Both the position numbers and the translations under genes were made by a program. A model generated the notes under the pieces. That model was not told the DNA's origin. It saw only the letters and a list, made by a program, of their open reading frames with translations, and ran no database searches. DNA of 44,700 nt from CAG-917 sp051883555 (GTDB lineage Bacteria; Bacillota; Clostridia; Christensenellales; CAG-917). Shown one piece after another: positions 17,535 to 24,652 of this stretch; the stretch's first letter is position 1; each line of letters opens with the position of its first letter. The stretch is from NCBI GenBank assembly GCA_051883555.1, contig JBJETY010000046.1, forward strand, positions 1 to 44,700, in the 5' to 3' direction.

Positions 17535-17543
17535 ATTATACCA
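17535..17543 (-). promoter_or_regulatory. extended -10 promoter, leaderless, for the ECF sigma gene
   Basis: On the minus strand TGGTATAAT (17543-17535) is an extended -10 (TGn plus TATAAT). The hexamer ends six bases before ATG 17528, so transcription should start at or next to the A of ATG. The same bases form a palindrome, TGGTAT-T-ATACCA (17531-17543). No good -35 is visible. Confidence 0.7.
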
Positions 17544-18022
17544 TATATTAAGTTTTATATATTAAATTTTACACGCATTATTTGCGCGTATTAAATTTTT
17601 CGCAAATCGTCTTTTATTATTTAACAATCGACCAAAAGGTTTTATTTGTTAAATTGTAAAATAAAATCACAACGTATTAGATAAGGCGAAAAATTATAGC
17701 GATTTATCTTTGCTCTATAGCGATTTATCTTTGCTCTTTTAAATTTTGACGTACGTCGATTTGAGAAAACCGAAGTAATCTTAGCGATGAGAAATTTTAA
17801 ATTGACGGGACCTTGATTACGTGGAGTTTAAAAATTATATTTTATAGTTTTTAATATCATCGGACGGTTAAACTTGTCGGGTAGTTAAACTTATCGGACG
17901 ATTAACGTATAAGCGACAAAACGTAATTTAACGGCGAAACCGTTTAGGGCGGCAAAGCAGAAAATCAAATGAAAAAATTAAAAACTAAATTTAAGATAGA
18001 ACGGCATATTGTGGATAATTGC
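17544..18022. other. intergenic region with short repeats, no gene
   Basis: About 480 bases between the sigma gene and the terminator at 18023. It contains the 21-bp duplication at 17695-17736 and two looser copies of TTAAACTT[GA]TCGG-like sequence near 17868-17905. No open frame with a ribosome binding site and no RNA family was recognised. Confidence 0.5.
17695..17736 (+). repeat. 21-bp perfect tandem duplication
   Basis: The 21-base unit beginning TATAGCGATTTATC is present twice without mismatch, at 17695-17715 and 17716-17736. Confidence 0.95.
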
Positions 18023-18050
18023 AAAAAAATGAAGCGACCTTACGGTCGCT
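18023..18050 (-). terminator. intrinsic terminator of the CxC peptide gene
   Basis: Stem AGCGACC / GGTCGCT around a 4-base loop (18033-18050), followed on the minus strand by seven T residues (18029-18023). It starts directly after the stop of the small gene at 18057 and supports that gene being real. Confidence 0.88.
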
Positions 18051-18056
18051 CCATAA

Positions 18057-18170
18057 TTACTTAGAAGATTTAGACTTCTTTTGAGTTGAATCGCAACCGC
18101 AGTTGCTTGCTCCGCAACCGCAATTCTTTGTCGTTGATTTTGACGACTTGACTTGTTTTGAATTCGACAT
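18057..18170 (-). CDS. 37-residue Lys/Ser-rich peptide with two CGC motifs
   Basis: A small gene with all parts visible: AAAGGAG seven bases before ATG 18170, 37 codons, TAA, then a terminator within 10 bases. The product is MSNSKQVKSSKSTTK, then NCGCGASNCGCDST, then QKKSKSSK: two lysine/serine-rich arms around a C-x-C-x5-C-x-C core. There is no hydrophobic segment, leader or signal peptide. The four cysteines could bind a metal or be modified; I do not recognise the family and propose no function. It is divergent from spo0A, sharing a 180-base region that includes a possible 0A box. It is not the SCIFF peptide, which is longer with six cysteines. Confidence 0.75.
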   Translation of the reverse strand: MSNSKQVKSSKSTTKNCGCGASNCGCDSTQKKSKSSK

Positions 18171-18251
18171 ATTCTTCTCCTTTGAACCTTAGTTCATAAT
18201 TATTTTGTACAATAAAAGAAAAAATATTCATTACAAAGCGCAGAACGTAAA

Positions 18252-18260
18252 TCTGTCGAA
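18252..18260 (+). promoter_or_regulatory. possible Spo0A box upstream of spo0A
   Basis: TCTGTCGAA matches the 0A box TTTGTCRAA at 8 of 9 positions. It lies 90 bases upstream of the spo0A -35, between spo0A and the divergent small gene. Confidence 0.4.
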
Positions 18261-18349
18261 AATATGCGAAAAAGAGAGTATTCTGTTATAATTGGTGAAA
18301 AACAAGTGAAAAATAAGTGAAAAAGTAGTGTAAAATATGTAAATTTGCT

Positions 18350-18377
18350 TTGACATTTTACGGTATAGTGATATAAT
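18350..18377 (+). promoter_or_regulatory. spo0A: sigma-A promoter for spo0A
   Basis: TTGACA (18350-18355), 16-base spacer, extended -10 TGATATAAT with TATAAT at 18372-18377. It gives a leader of about 155 bases before the spo0A ATG. Confidence 0.85.
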
Positions 18378-18436
18378 ACCATTGCAAAAGAGAAAAATTG
18401 CAATTTTTATGCAAAACAATTTACAGTTTTTTACCT

Positions 18437-18445
18437 TTCGACAAA
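18437..18445 (-). promoter_or_regulatory. perfect Spo0A box in the spo0A leader
   Basis: TTCGACAAA, the reverse of TTTGTCGAA, a full match to the 0A box consensus. It sits about 60 bases after the promoter, so bound Spo0A~P could act as a roadblock or autoregulator. Confidence 0.5.
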
Positions 18446-18538
18446 ATTCAACAAATATAATACAGATTTGAAAAACCGGCCGTATGCTGCGTGAGTTTGA
18501 TATTTTCAATTTTAGCAATAAATAAACAGGAGGACAAT

Positions 18539-19315
18539 ATGAAGAAGACTGTAGTTATTGCAGATGATAATGCGGCGTTTGTAAATTCGCTGGTAGACTA
18601 CCTAAGTAAAAATGACTATGAAATTGTCGGAACCGCCTACGACGGTCTCGAAGCCTCCGCTACGATAGAAAAAACGTCACCCGATTACGCTTTGATAGAT
18701 ATAGTTATGCCTGAACTTGACGGATTTGGCGTTCTGTCAAGTCTGAATCTTTCTAAACTTGAGAAACGACCTACGATAATTATGATGTCTCAATTGTGTG
18801 CCGACGGCTTTATTTCAAAGTCGTTAAGAATGGGAGCAAGTTATTTTTTTGCGAAGCCTTTCGCTTTCGACGAATTAAAAAGATATCTTGACGAATGCGA
18901 AGCGGTTGAAACCGTCGAAACAACGCAACCGGAAATCGAAACGAAACGCAGTACGACAAAACTGCTGGACGAAAAGATTGCAAACATTTTTATATCCGTC
19001 GGAATTCCCGCACATATAAAAGGATACCAGTTTCTGAGAGAGGCAATAAAAATGGCGGTTGAAACTCCGAGCATAATAAACAGCATAACGAAAAAACTGT
19101 ATCCGTCCATTGCCAAACAATTTGAAACTTCTCCGTCGAAGGTGGAGAGAGCAATAAGGCATGCAATCGAAGTCAGTTGGAACAGGGGTAAAATCGAAAA
19201 TATAAATAACATTTTCGGAATTAAGGTTTATTCGGCAAACGAAAAGCCGACCAACGGAGAGTTTATAGCTCTTGTTGCGGACAAAATGCTTTTGGAAGGA
19301 GCGGCGACGAAATAG
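18539..19315 (+). CDS. spo0A: sporulation master regulator Spo0A
   Basis: Response regulator that commits the cell to sporulation. The N-terminal receiver domain has the acidic pocket Asp9-Asp10 (VIADDN), phosphoacceptor Asp54 (ALIDIVMPELDG) and the conserved lysine in FFAKPF. After a short linker the C-terminal DNA-binding domain is unmistakable: TKKLYPSIAKQFETSPSKVE, RAIRHAIEVSWNRG and KPTNGEFIALVADKMLLE are near the family consensus. Length is 258 residues, as usual. ATG 18539 was chosen for AGGAGG at 18528-18533; a frame from 18491 would add 16 residues of no known homology. The promoter has TTGACA/TATAAT and two possible 0A boxes nearby, suggesting autoregulation. Confidence 0.97.
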   Translation: MKKTVVIADDNAAFVNSLVDYLSKNDYEIVGTAYDGLEASATIEKTSPDYALIDIVMPELDGFGVLSSLNLSKLEKRPTIIMMSQLCADGFISKSLRMGASYFFAKPFAFDELKRYLDECEAVETVETTQPEIETKRSTTKLLDEKIANIFISVGIPAHIKGYQFLREAIKMAVETPSIINSITKKLYPSIAKQFETSPSKVERAIRHAIEVSWNRGKIENINNIFGIKVYSANEKPTNGEFIALVADKMLLEGAATK

Positions 19316-19540
19316 CGACCGTATGCCGAAAGTGCTTTCAGAATTGGCGGCAAAACTTAAATATGCGATAAGCCGAAATAAGCCGTAATTAAAAAGCGAA
19401 ATTTTATGCGTCTAAGCAAAAAAGCGCCGCGATAAAAAGGTAATTTACGCACTGAAATAAAACAGAGCGGCATTATCGTAGTACGTAAGATGCCATTAAA
19501 ACGAATAAAGCTTGTTTGATAAAGAAACGGTAAGGGGTAC
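19316..19540 (+). other. spo0A downstream region, no gene
   Basis: 225 bases between the spo0A stop and the palindrome at 19541. No open frame with a ribosome binding site is seen; it is presumably an untranslated 3' region. Confidence 0.45.
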
Positions 19541-19574
19541 AGAAAAGCTCGGAACGTACGTTCCGAGCCTTTCT
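19541..19574. terminator. bidirectional intrinsic terminator between spo0A and the GDPD gene
   Basis: A perfect 22-base palindrome (19547-19568, GCTCGGAACGT and its complement) is extended by AGAAA / TTTCT across one mismatch. A and T stretches flank both sides, so it can serve both convergent genes. Confidence 0.8.
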
Positions 19575-19589
19575 TTATTAACTTTAATT

Positions 19590-19640
19590 GAATTTAAAAA
19601 GCGGCAATTTAAAACACAATTTAAAAAGCGGCAAGTAAAC
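19590..19640 (+). repeat. short direct repeat
   Basis: AATTTAAAAAGCGGCAA occurs twice, at about 19591-19607 and 19619-19635, in the gap downstream of the GDPD gene. Confidence 0.7.
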
Positions 19641-19774
19641 GAAAATCAAGAAATTAGTTTTACGCACGACCCGCCCGACGATTAACTAATATTCTTACGA
19701 TTTGTTTTGCGCAACTTTATCGAGCGGCAATTGATAAAGCAGTGATTTAAATAGCAAGCCACAATAAGCGCCGA

Positions 19775-20830
19775 TTATTTTTTCAAAGCGGATATAGCGT
19801 TATATGCGGTTTTAGGGTTGTCCGTAATGATTGCGTCTGCACCGTTGTTTACCAGTTTTACGACCGTGTCATATTCGTTTATCGTCCAATATTGCAAGGC
19901 AAGTCCGTAGTGATGGCAATAGTCGATAAAAGATTTTTGACTCATATCGAAAAGCGGAATCACGGGAATTTGCAGAACTTCGAATTTTACGTCGCAGTCG
20001 TCAAGGTTGACGTTAAACAAAAATCTGTAATAGGTCAAAAGTACTTCGCCGATAGACGCGCTTCTTATAAAGTCGGGATACTTTTCGTCCATATACTTTG
20101 TGATTTCGCTCTCGAACGTTCCGATAACGACACGCTCGAGCATATTTCTTTCGGTAATTATACGGTAAAGTTTGTCGGTGGCAATTCTTCCCGTGTCGCC
20201 GCCGTCCTTTATTTCGATTATATAGTTTAGAGTGTTATCGACGCTTTCGGTGTAATCTAAAACTTCGTTTAAAGTGATGATTTTGCAATCGTCGGGAATA
20301 TCTTCGCCTCTTAAACCTTTATAAGGCATATTGCCGTTTTCGTCCGTAAAGTTTTCGCCCATGTTCAAAGTTTTAATTTCCGCAAGCGTTTTATCTTTTG
20401 CGTATACTTTTTTCGAGCCGAATTTTTCCGTTGCGTCGGAAGTGCGGTTAAGAGTGTCGTCGTGGAGAAGAATAAGTTCTCCGTCTTTCGTAAGATGAAG
20501 GTCAAATTCTAAAATATCGACTTTATACTCGGTGGTGGTAAGACAAGTCTCAAACGCTTTCAGCGTGTTTTCGGGAGCAAGAGCGCCGCCGGCACGGTGA
20601 GCGGAAACAAGGCAACGTTCGTCGAAAGTGATATACGGATTGTCTCCGCTGTACGAAGTTACGGCTTCCACTCGCGGCAAACTGCCGGTAAAAGCAGGGC
20701 AAATCAAAAGGAAGAGAAGACCTAAAATACATGCCAGAACGATGCCGATGATTTTGAAAGCTACTTTTGCTCTGAATTTATCCTTAAAATGCTTTGATAC
20801 GGAAGTATCTGCCAAAAATGTGTTTTTCAT
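19775..20830 (-). CDS. membrane-anchored glycerophosphodiester phosphodiesterase
   Basis: Hydrolyses glycerophosphodiesters (from phospholipid or teichoic-acid turnover) to glycerol 3-phosphate and an alcohol. From ATG 20830 it has 351 residues: a cytoplasmic N-terminus, one membrane helix (about 27-48, VLACILGLLFLLICPAF), then a GDPD TIM barrel outside. Catalytic features are visible: SAHRAGGALAPENT (His78, Arg79, Glu86), LEFDLHLTKDGELILLHDDTLNRT with the metal-binding Glu/Asp and second His, IIEIKDG, and the C-terminal QYWTINEYD and GADAIITDNP. An in-frame ATG at 20848 lies upstream but overlaps the -10 element, so 20830, exactly six bases after the -10, is preferred; there is no ribosome binding site. 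Confidence 0.92.
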   Translation of the reverse strand: MKNTFLADTSVSKHFKDKFRAKVAFKIIGIVLACILGLLFLLICPAFTGSLPRVEAVTSYSGDNPYITFDERCLVSAHRAGGALAPENTLKAFETCLTTTEYKVDILEFDLHLTKDGELILLHDDTLNRTSDATEKFGSKKVYAKDKTLAEIKTLNMGENFTDENGNMPYKGLRGEDIPDDCKIITLNEVLDYTESVDNTLNYIIEIKDGGDTGRIATDKLYRIITERNMLERVVIGTFESEITKYMDEKYPDFIRSASIGEVLLTYYRFLFNVNLDDCDVKFEVLQIPVIPLFDMSQKSFIDYCHHYGLALQYWTINEYDTVVKLVNNGADAIITDNPKTAYNAISALKK

Positions 20831-20836
20831 AAAAAC

Positions 20837-20864
20837 ATTATAACACATAAAAAGAATAAGACAA
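20837..20864 (-). promoter_or_regulatory. leaderless promoter for the GDPD gene
   Basis: On the minus strand TTGTCT (20864-20859), 16-base spacer, extended -10 TGTTATAAT with TATAAT at 20842-20837. Six bases separate the -10 from ATG 20830, which predicts a leaderless mRNA. Confidence 0.72.
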
Positions 20865-20897
20865 GAAAGTTAAAATTTTTTGCCCCTTTAAATATGG

Positions 20898-20936
20898 AAA
20901 AAAGGAACGCAACCTTAAGGTTTGACGTTCCTTTTT
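20898..20936 (-). terminator. intrinsic terminator of the zinc ribbon gene
   Basis: Outer stem AAAAAGGAACG / CGTTCCTTTTT with an inner AACC-TTAA-GGTT hairpin. The A/T stem base makes it usable in both directions; it follows the zinc ribbon gene and precedes the GDPD promoter. Confidence 0.82.
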
Positions 20937-20979
20937 ATATTTAGTCGCAAAATCGGACTAAAGTCGTATTTAACCGAAG

Positions 20980-21129
20980 TTAGCTACGTTTTTTTGTAAA
21001 TTCGCTGTTAGTACATTTTGGACAAGGCGGCATTTTTGAGTTTTCGCCAAGTTCAACTACCGTATGACAGTTTGTACAACTGTAACAGCCGCTTCCCGGT
21101 TTCTGACCGGTTCTAAAAATTTTGCTCAT
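20980..21129 (-). CDS. 49-residue zinc ribbon protein
   Basis: A small gene with AAGGAGG five to six bases before ATG 21129 and a terminator after the stop. The product has Cys15, a CxxC knuckle at Cys18/Cys21 (YSCTNCHTVVEL) and a second CxxC at Cys36/Cys39 in MPPCPKCTNSEF, the layout of short bacterial zinc ribbons of the type GxYxCxxC...LPPCPxC...F. The usual glycine after the first knuckle is a histidine here. Such proteins are common in Clostridia but have no assigned function; binding of zinc is inferred from the cysteines. It is followed on the same strand by the GDPD gene, but a terminator and a new promoter separate the two. Confidence 0.82.
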   Translation of the reverse strand: MSKIFRTGQKPGSGCYSCTNCHTVVELGENSKMPPCPKCTNSEFTKKRS

Positions 21130-21698
21130 AATTTCCTCCTTTATTTCATAACGTCGACTAAAATAAGACGAAATCCGAGTTTTACTTCAAAATCGATTTT
21201 CCGACTTTAAAAGAATATCGCAAACGGAATTATCAGTAACCGTAAATTGAATTATTGTTAACGAAATTTATTTTATCGTAATTTAAAATTCAATTTAATT
21301 TTAATCAAACGCAAATTATTGAATTTTTTTATTATTCGAATAAACGCAAATTTACAATTGAATTTTTTATTATTCAAACGCAATTCGTTTGCGTGCGTTT
21401 AAACTGTTCGTTTACATTTTCGCGTCGCTTAAATTCTCGCACCATTCATACTTATTTCGTTTTGTTATGACAAGATTATTTTTTGCAGGAGCTAAAAAAA
21501 TATAAAGGGCAAAGAGAAGTTTTTCTTGTAAGTAATTGTAAAAACGAGAAGCGGCGTTTTAAGTCGCCGTTAAGGCATAATTTTATAAACTCGTTGTTAA
21601 AAACCGAATAAATATAAAAAGGGCAAAGGATATAGAAAGAGCAAAGGAAAACTTAACTTATCTTACAAAACAAAACGAAACGGACGAAAAAAAATTTG
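21130..21698. other. long intergenic region, no gene recognised
   Basis: About 570 AT-rich bases. It contains the ~35-bp repeats at 21307-21385, a small CGGCG/CGCCG hairpin near 21552-21569 and an isolated AGGAG (21487-21491) with no start codon in range. No promoter of convincing quality was seen. Confidence 0.5.
21307..21385 (+). repeat. ~35-bp direct repeat, two copies and a partial third
   Basis: Copies start with AAACGCAAATT at 21307 and 21342 and continue with TTGAATTTTTT, then TATTATTC; a partial copy starts at 21376. The third copy runs into a small palindrome CAAACG-CAATT-CGTTTG. Confidence 0.75.
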
Positions 21699-21718
21699 CT
21701 GTCCATAAACGTGGACAG
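21699..21718 (+). promoter_or_regulatory. 7-bp dyad upstream of the small gene at 21765
   Basis: CTGTCCA-TAAACG-TGGACAG is a perfect inverted repeat. Its right arm holds TGGACA (21712-21717), a -35-like hexamer 18 bases before TGTAAT (21736-21741). It may be an operator over a promoter or an RNA hairpin. Confidence 0.5.
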
Positions 21719-21764
21719 TAAATTTTAAAAGCAGATGTAATATAAAGAAAAAAGAGGTGAGATT

Positions 21765-22073
21765 ATGTATTTCAGAGTTATAGCAAAATGCGGAAATTTA
21801 AGGAAAAAGGCGTACGTGCCTATCAGTTTTGCGGTTAAGGCCGCAAACGAGAGGGAAGCGGTGGAAGTAGCAAAAAATCAACCTTACGTCAGAAAAGACT
21901 TTGCCAGTCCGATTATTTCCATAACGGAAATTGATAAAGACAGCTACGAATATCTTGTTGCGGTAAATCAGCGCGACCCTTTTTTCAAGAAGGGGTTCGG
22001 AATAGATAAAATACGCAGTATTTACGACAGGATACAAATCGAAACCGAACCGCAACCGATAGAATTCGTTTAG
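21765..22073 (+). CDS. small protein of unknown function (102 residues)
   Basis: A soluble, basic 102-residue protein with a good ribosome binding site (AAAGAGGTGA at 21751-21760). It starts MYFRVIAKCGNLRKKAYVPI and includes a predicted helix KAANEREAVEVAKNQPYVRKD followed by strand-rich segments. I do not recognise a family; the pattern of a strand, helix and strands with a following ITEIDKDSYEYLVAV resembles small ferredoxin-fold-like domains, but this is only an impression. It has its own upstream dyad/promoter and is followed by a very strong hairpin at 22127, so it appears to be a single-gene unit. Confidence 0.75.
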   Translation: MYFRVIAKCGNLRKKAYVPISFAVKAANEREAVEVAKNQPYVRKDFASPIISITEIDKDSYEYLVAVNQRDPFFKKGFGIDKIRSIYDRIQIETEPQPIEFV

Positions 22074-22126
22074 CCCTTAATTTACAGATTCCTATAAACT
22101 TTTTGCCGTAAAACAAAAAGTATGTT

Positions 22127-22166
22127 ATTATAAAATTGTCTGCAACGGAGCAGGCAATTTTATAAT
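22127..22166. terminator. 17-bp hairpin, probable bidirectional terminator
   Basis: ATTATAAAATTGTCTGC pairs with GCAGGCAATTTTATAAT (one G-T pair) around AACGGA. It lies 54 bases after the small gene. The stem base is A/T-rich but a clean T run is missing, so another role is possible. Confidence 0.55.
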
Positions 22167-22325
22167 GTATCAATTTTTAAAAAGCGGTAAATATTTTTCG
22201 AGATTGCAAAACCGACCGAAAAAGACTGACAAAAGAAAAAAAGTGCGATAGAGTCGGACGGAATTAAAGCGTGCAAAAGATTTACGCACCGTTAAAAAGA
22301 AGCTTTAAGTCTTTGATAAAATCCG

Positions 22326-22334
22326 TTCGACAAA
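22326..22334 (-). promoter_or_regulatory. perfect 0A-box-like site upstream of the WYL gene
   Basis: TTCGACAAA (reverse of TTTGTCGAA) lies 91 bases before the WYL regulator; the extended 13-mer TTCGACAAAATTC is identical to the one in the spo0A leader. Coincidence is possible because the 9-mer also occurs in coding DNA of this genome. Confidence 0.3.
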
Positions 22335-22424
22335 ATTCGTATTGTAAAATTCGTACTGTTAGGATAGCATAAAAGCGATACGTCGGCAAGACAATCTCCG
22401 TTTAAAACGGGATATAGGAATCTT

Positions 22425-23399
22425 ATGAAATCAGAATTAAGAATTTTAAAAGAAATTGAAATATTGCGTAACGAAGCGGACGAAATCAAGCCGATTTCGA
22501 CGGATGAGCTTATATGCAGATTGAGCGAATACGGAATCGCCGTCGAAAGGAAAACGGTGTATAAAGACGTCGAAGCGTTGAAACAATCGGGTTACGACGT
22601 GGTTACGGTGAGATCGGGCAAATCGAACGCTTACTATATGATAGGAAGCGATTTCGACGTGGCGGAGCTGAAAATTTTGCTCGACGCCGTCAGCGCGTCC
22701 CGCTTTATATCCGTAAAGAAAACGGAAGAGTTAACCAAAAAACTTGCAAAGCAGGCAGGCAAGTATAGCGGCGAACTTATAGCTCGAACGGCGGTTTGTT
22801 TCGATACGGTCAAACATTCCAACGAAAAAGTGTTCCTTGCCGTGGACAGCATAAACAATGCGATATCGCAAGGCAAAAAGGTCGAGTTTAAATATTTCGG
22901 ATTTAACGTCAACGGCGAAAAAGTTTTCAGACGAGACGGAAACGCATATCTTGTAAATCCCGTGGCGCTAGTGTTCAGCGACGACAATTATTATCTTGTC
23001 TGTTACAGCGATAAGTACAACGACCTTGCCAACTACAGAATAGACAAGATGGACAGCGTAAGGATATCCGACGAAGACGTAACGCCGTCCGAATGCGTAA
23101 AAGATTTTAAGTTTTATTCTCACCCAAAACAGTCGTTTTCGATGTTCAGGGGCGAAATCGAAAAGGTAACGCTCGAGTGCGATACGAGCCTTGTTACGGT
23201 GATTATCGATAAATTCGGCGAAAAAACAAAAATGACCAAAGTTTCGGAAGATAAATTTTCGGTTTGCGTACCCGTTCAGGTCAGCCCGACTTTTTATGCG
23301 TGGTGTTTTACGTTCGGAGACAAAATGAAAATAGCAAGCCCGGATTGGGTGGCAAAGGAATATAAAAACCGTCTTACGGCGACGATTGAAAAATATTGA
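22425..23399 (+). CDS. WYL-domain transcriptional regulator
   Basis: A 324-residue regulator. The first ~70 residues form a winged helix-turn-helix (ISTDELICRLSEYGIAVERKTVYKDVEALKQSGYDV), followed by a helical linker. The WYL ligand-sensing domain lies at about 140-220 (KKVEFKYFG, then DDNYYLVCYSDKYNDLANYRIDKM), and a C-terminal WCX-like extension (VTLECDTSLV, TFYAWCFTFG, VAKEY) ends the protein. WYL regulators often sense nucleotide or nucleic-acid ligands and are frequent next to stress and defence genes. ATG 22425 has AGGA about ten bases upstream. It is followed on the same strand by the macro-domain and vWA genes after gaps of 170 and 93 bases, which makes it their likely regulator. Confidence 0.9.
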   Translation: MKSELRILKEIEILRNEADEIKPISTDELICRLSEYGIAVERKTVYKDVEALKQSGYDVVTVRSGKSNAYYMIGSDFDVAELKILLDAVSASRFISVKKTEELTKKLAKQAGKYSGELIARTAVCFDTVKHSNEKVFLAVDSINNAISQGKKVEFKYFGFNVNGEKVFRRDGNAYLVNPVALVFSDDNYYLVCYSDKYNDLANYRIDKMDSVRISDEDVTPSECVKDFKFYSHPKQSFSMFRGEIEKVTLECDTSLVTVIIDKFGEKTKMTKVSEDKFSVCVPVQVSPTFYAWCFTFGDKMKIASPDWVAKEYKNRLTATIEKY

Positions 23400-23569
23400 T
23401 TTATAGCGTAAGAAACCGAACGACTAAGCGAACTAAGTTGAGCTAAAAAAACCGGCCTAACGATTTAATCTAACGAAAAGCTTTAATTAAATGATAAGTA
23501 CAATTTTTTGCAACAGATTGAAAACTTTGTTAAAGATTTTTCATAAAAATAAATTTTAAGAGGTAAGAT

Positions 23570-24559
23570 ATGCCGATACAAATTATAAGACAAGACATAA
23601 CTAAGGTGAGATGCGACGCAATAGTAAACGCCGCAAACAATTCGCTTTTAGGGGGCGGCGGAGTCGACGGCTGTATTCACAAAGCGGCAGGCAGAGAACT
23701 TTTAGAAGAGTGCAAAACTTTGGGCGGTTGCGCGACGGGCGACGCAAAGATTACAAAAGGGTACAAACTGCCGTGCAAGTACGTTATACATACGGTAGGT
23801 CCGATATGGCGCGGCGGTATGCAGGGCGAAAAATTTCTGCTCGAATCCTGTTATAGAAAATCGCTGCAACTTGCAAAGGAATACGGATGCGAGACGGTGG
23901 CGTTTCCTTTGATTTCTTCAGGCGTATACGGCTATCCGAAAGCAGAAGCTTTGGAAGTTGCGACAAACGCCATAAGCGAGTTTTTGTCGGAAAACGAGAT
24001 GACGGTGTATATCGTCGTTTTCGATAAAAACAGCTATCGCATAAGCGAAGAGCTGTATAACGACGTTGCGGCATATATCGACGACTACTATATCGATGAA
24101 AATTCTGAAATGAATAGACTGCGTAGGCAAGGTTACAGCATAATGATGAGCGACTACTGTGGCGAGGCGCTGTTTTTTGACGAAGAAAAATCGTCGCTTG
24201 AAGATATGCTTTCTAAAATGGACGACTCTTTTGCCGTAACTCTTTTAAAGCTTATTGACCTTAAAGGTATGAAGGACGTCGAATGTTATAAAAAGGCAAA
24301 CGTCAGCAAACAGACGTGGTATAAAATCATGAACGAAAAGGATTATAAGCCGAGCAAAAACACCGTTCTGGCTTTTGCCATTGCCTTGAAACTGACGCTT
24401 AAAGAAACTAAACATTTATTGTCTACCGTAGGTTTTGCTCTGTCGAAAAGCAATAAGTTCGATATTATAATCGAATATTTTATAACAAACGGCATATACG
24501 ATATATTCGTTATAAACGAAACGCTTTTTAAATTCGACCAGGTATGTCTCGGCGTATAG
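23570..24559 (+). CDS. macro-domain ADP-ribose-binding protein with C-terminal HTH-like domain
   Basis: A 329-residue two-domain protein. Residues 1-165 are a macro domain: Asp10 in QDITK, the loop VNAANNSLLGGGGVDGCIH (19-37), YVIHTVGPIW, and the phosphate loop ISSGVYGYP. These match members that remove ADP-ribose or O-acetyl groups from ADP-ribose. After a linker with acidic runs (YIDDYYIDENSE), residues ~215-329 form an all-helical domain with an HTH look (CYKKANVSKQTWYKIMNEKD, then PSKNTVLAFAIALKL) ending in FIINE-like helices. I recall similar tails on other Clostridia proteins but cannot name the family. The ribosome binding site is AGAGGT. Hydrolase activity versus ADP-ribose sensing cannot be decided from sequence. 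Confidence 0.9.
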   Translation: MPIQIIRQDITKVRCDAIVNAANNSLLGGGGVDGCIHKAAGRELLEECKTLGGCATGDAKITKGYKLPCKYVIHTVGPIWRGGMQGEKFLLESCYRKSLQLAKEYGCETVAFPLISSGVYGYPKAEALEVATNAISEFLSENEMTVYIVVFDKNSYRISEELYNDVAAYIDDYYIDENSEMNRLRRQGYSIMMSDYCGEALFFDEEKSSLEDMLSKMDDSFAVTLLKLIDLKGMKDVECYKKANVSKQTWYKIMNEKDYKPSKNTVLAFAIALKLTLKETKHLLSTVGFALSKSNKFDIIIEYFITNGIYDIFVINETLFKFDQVCLGV

Positions 24560-24652
24560 TAAACCGATGATTGACCAAAAAAAATATAAAACCTTTAAAA
24601 TGTAATTGTAAATAAAAAACGCATATTTAATTGCGACTGACGGAGGTTTTAT

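Noticed and set aside
18195..18236. GAATATT and TACAAAAT before the CxC peptide, resembling a sporulation sigma-E promoter
   Set aside because: The spacing is about 11 bases instead of ~14 and the -10 matches poorly, so no sporulation-specific promoter is claimed.
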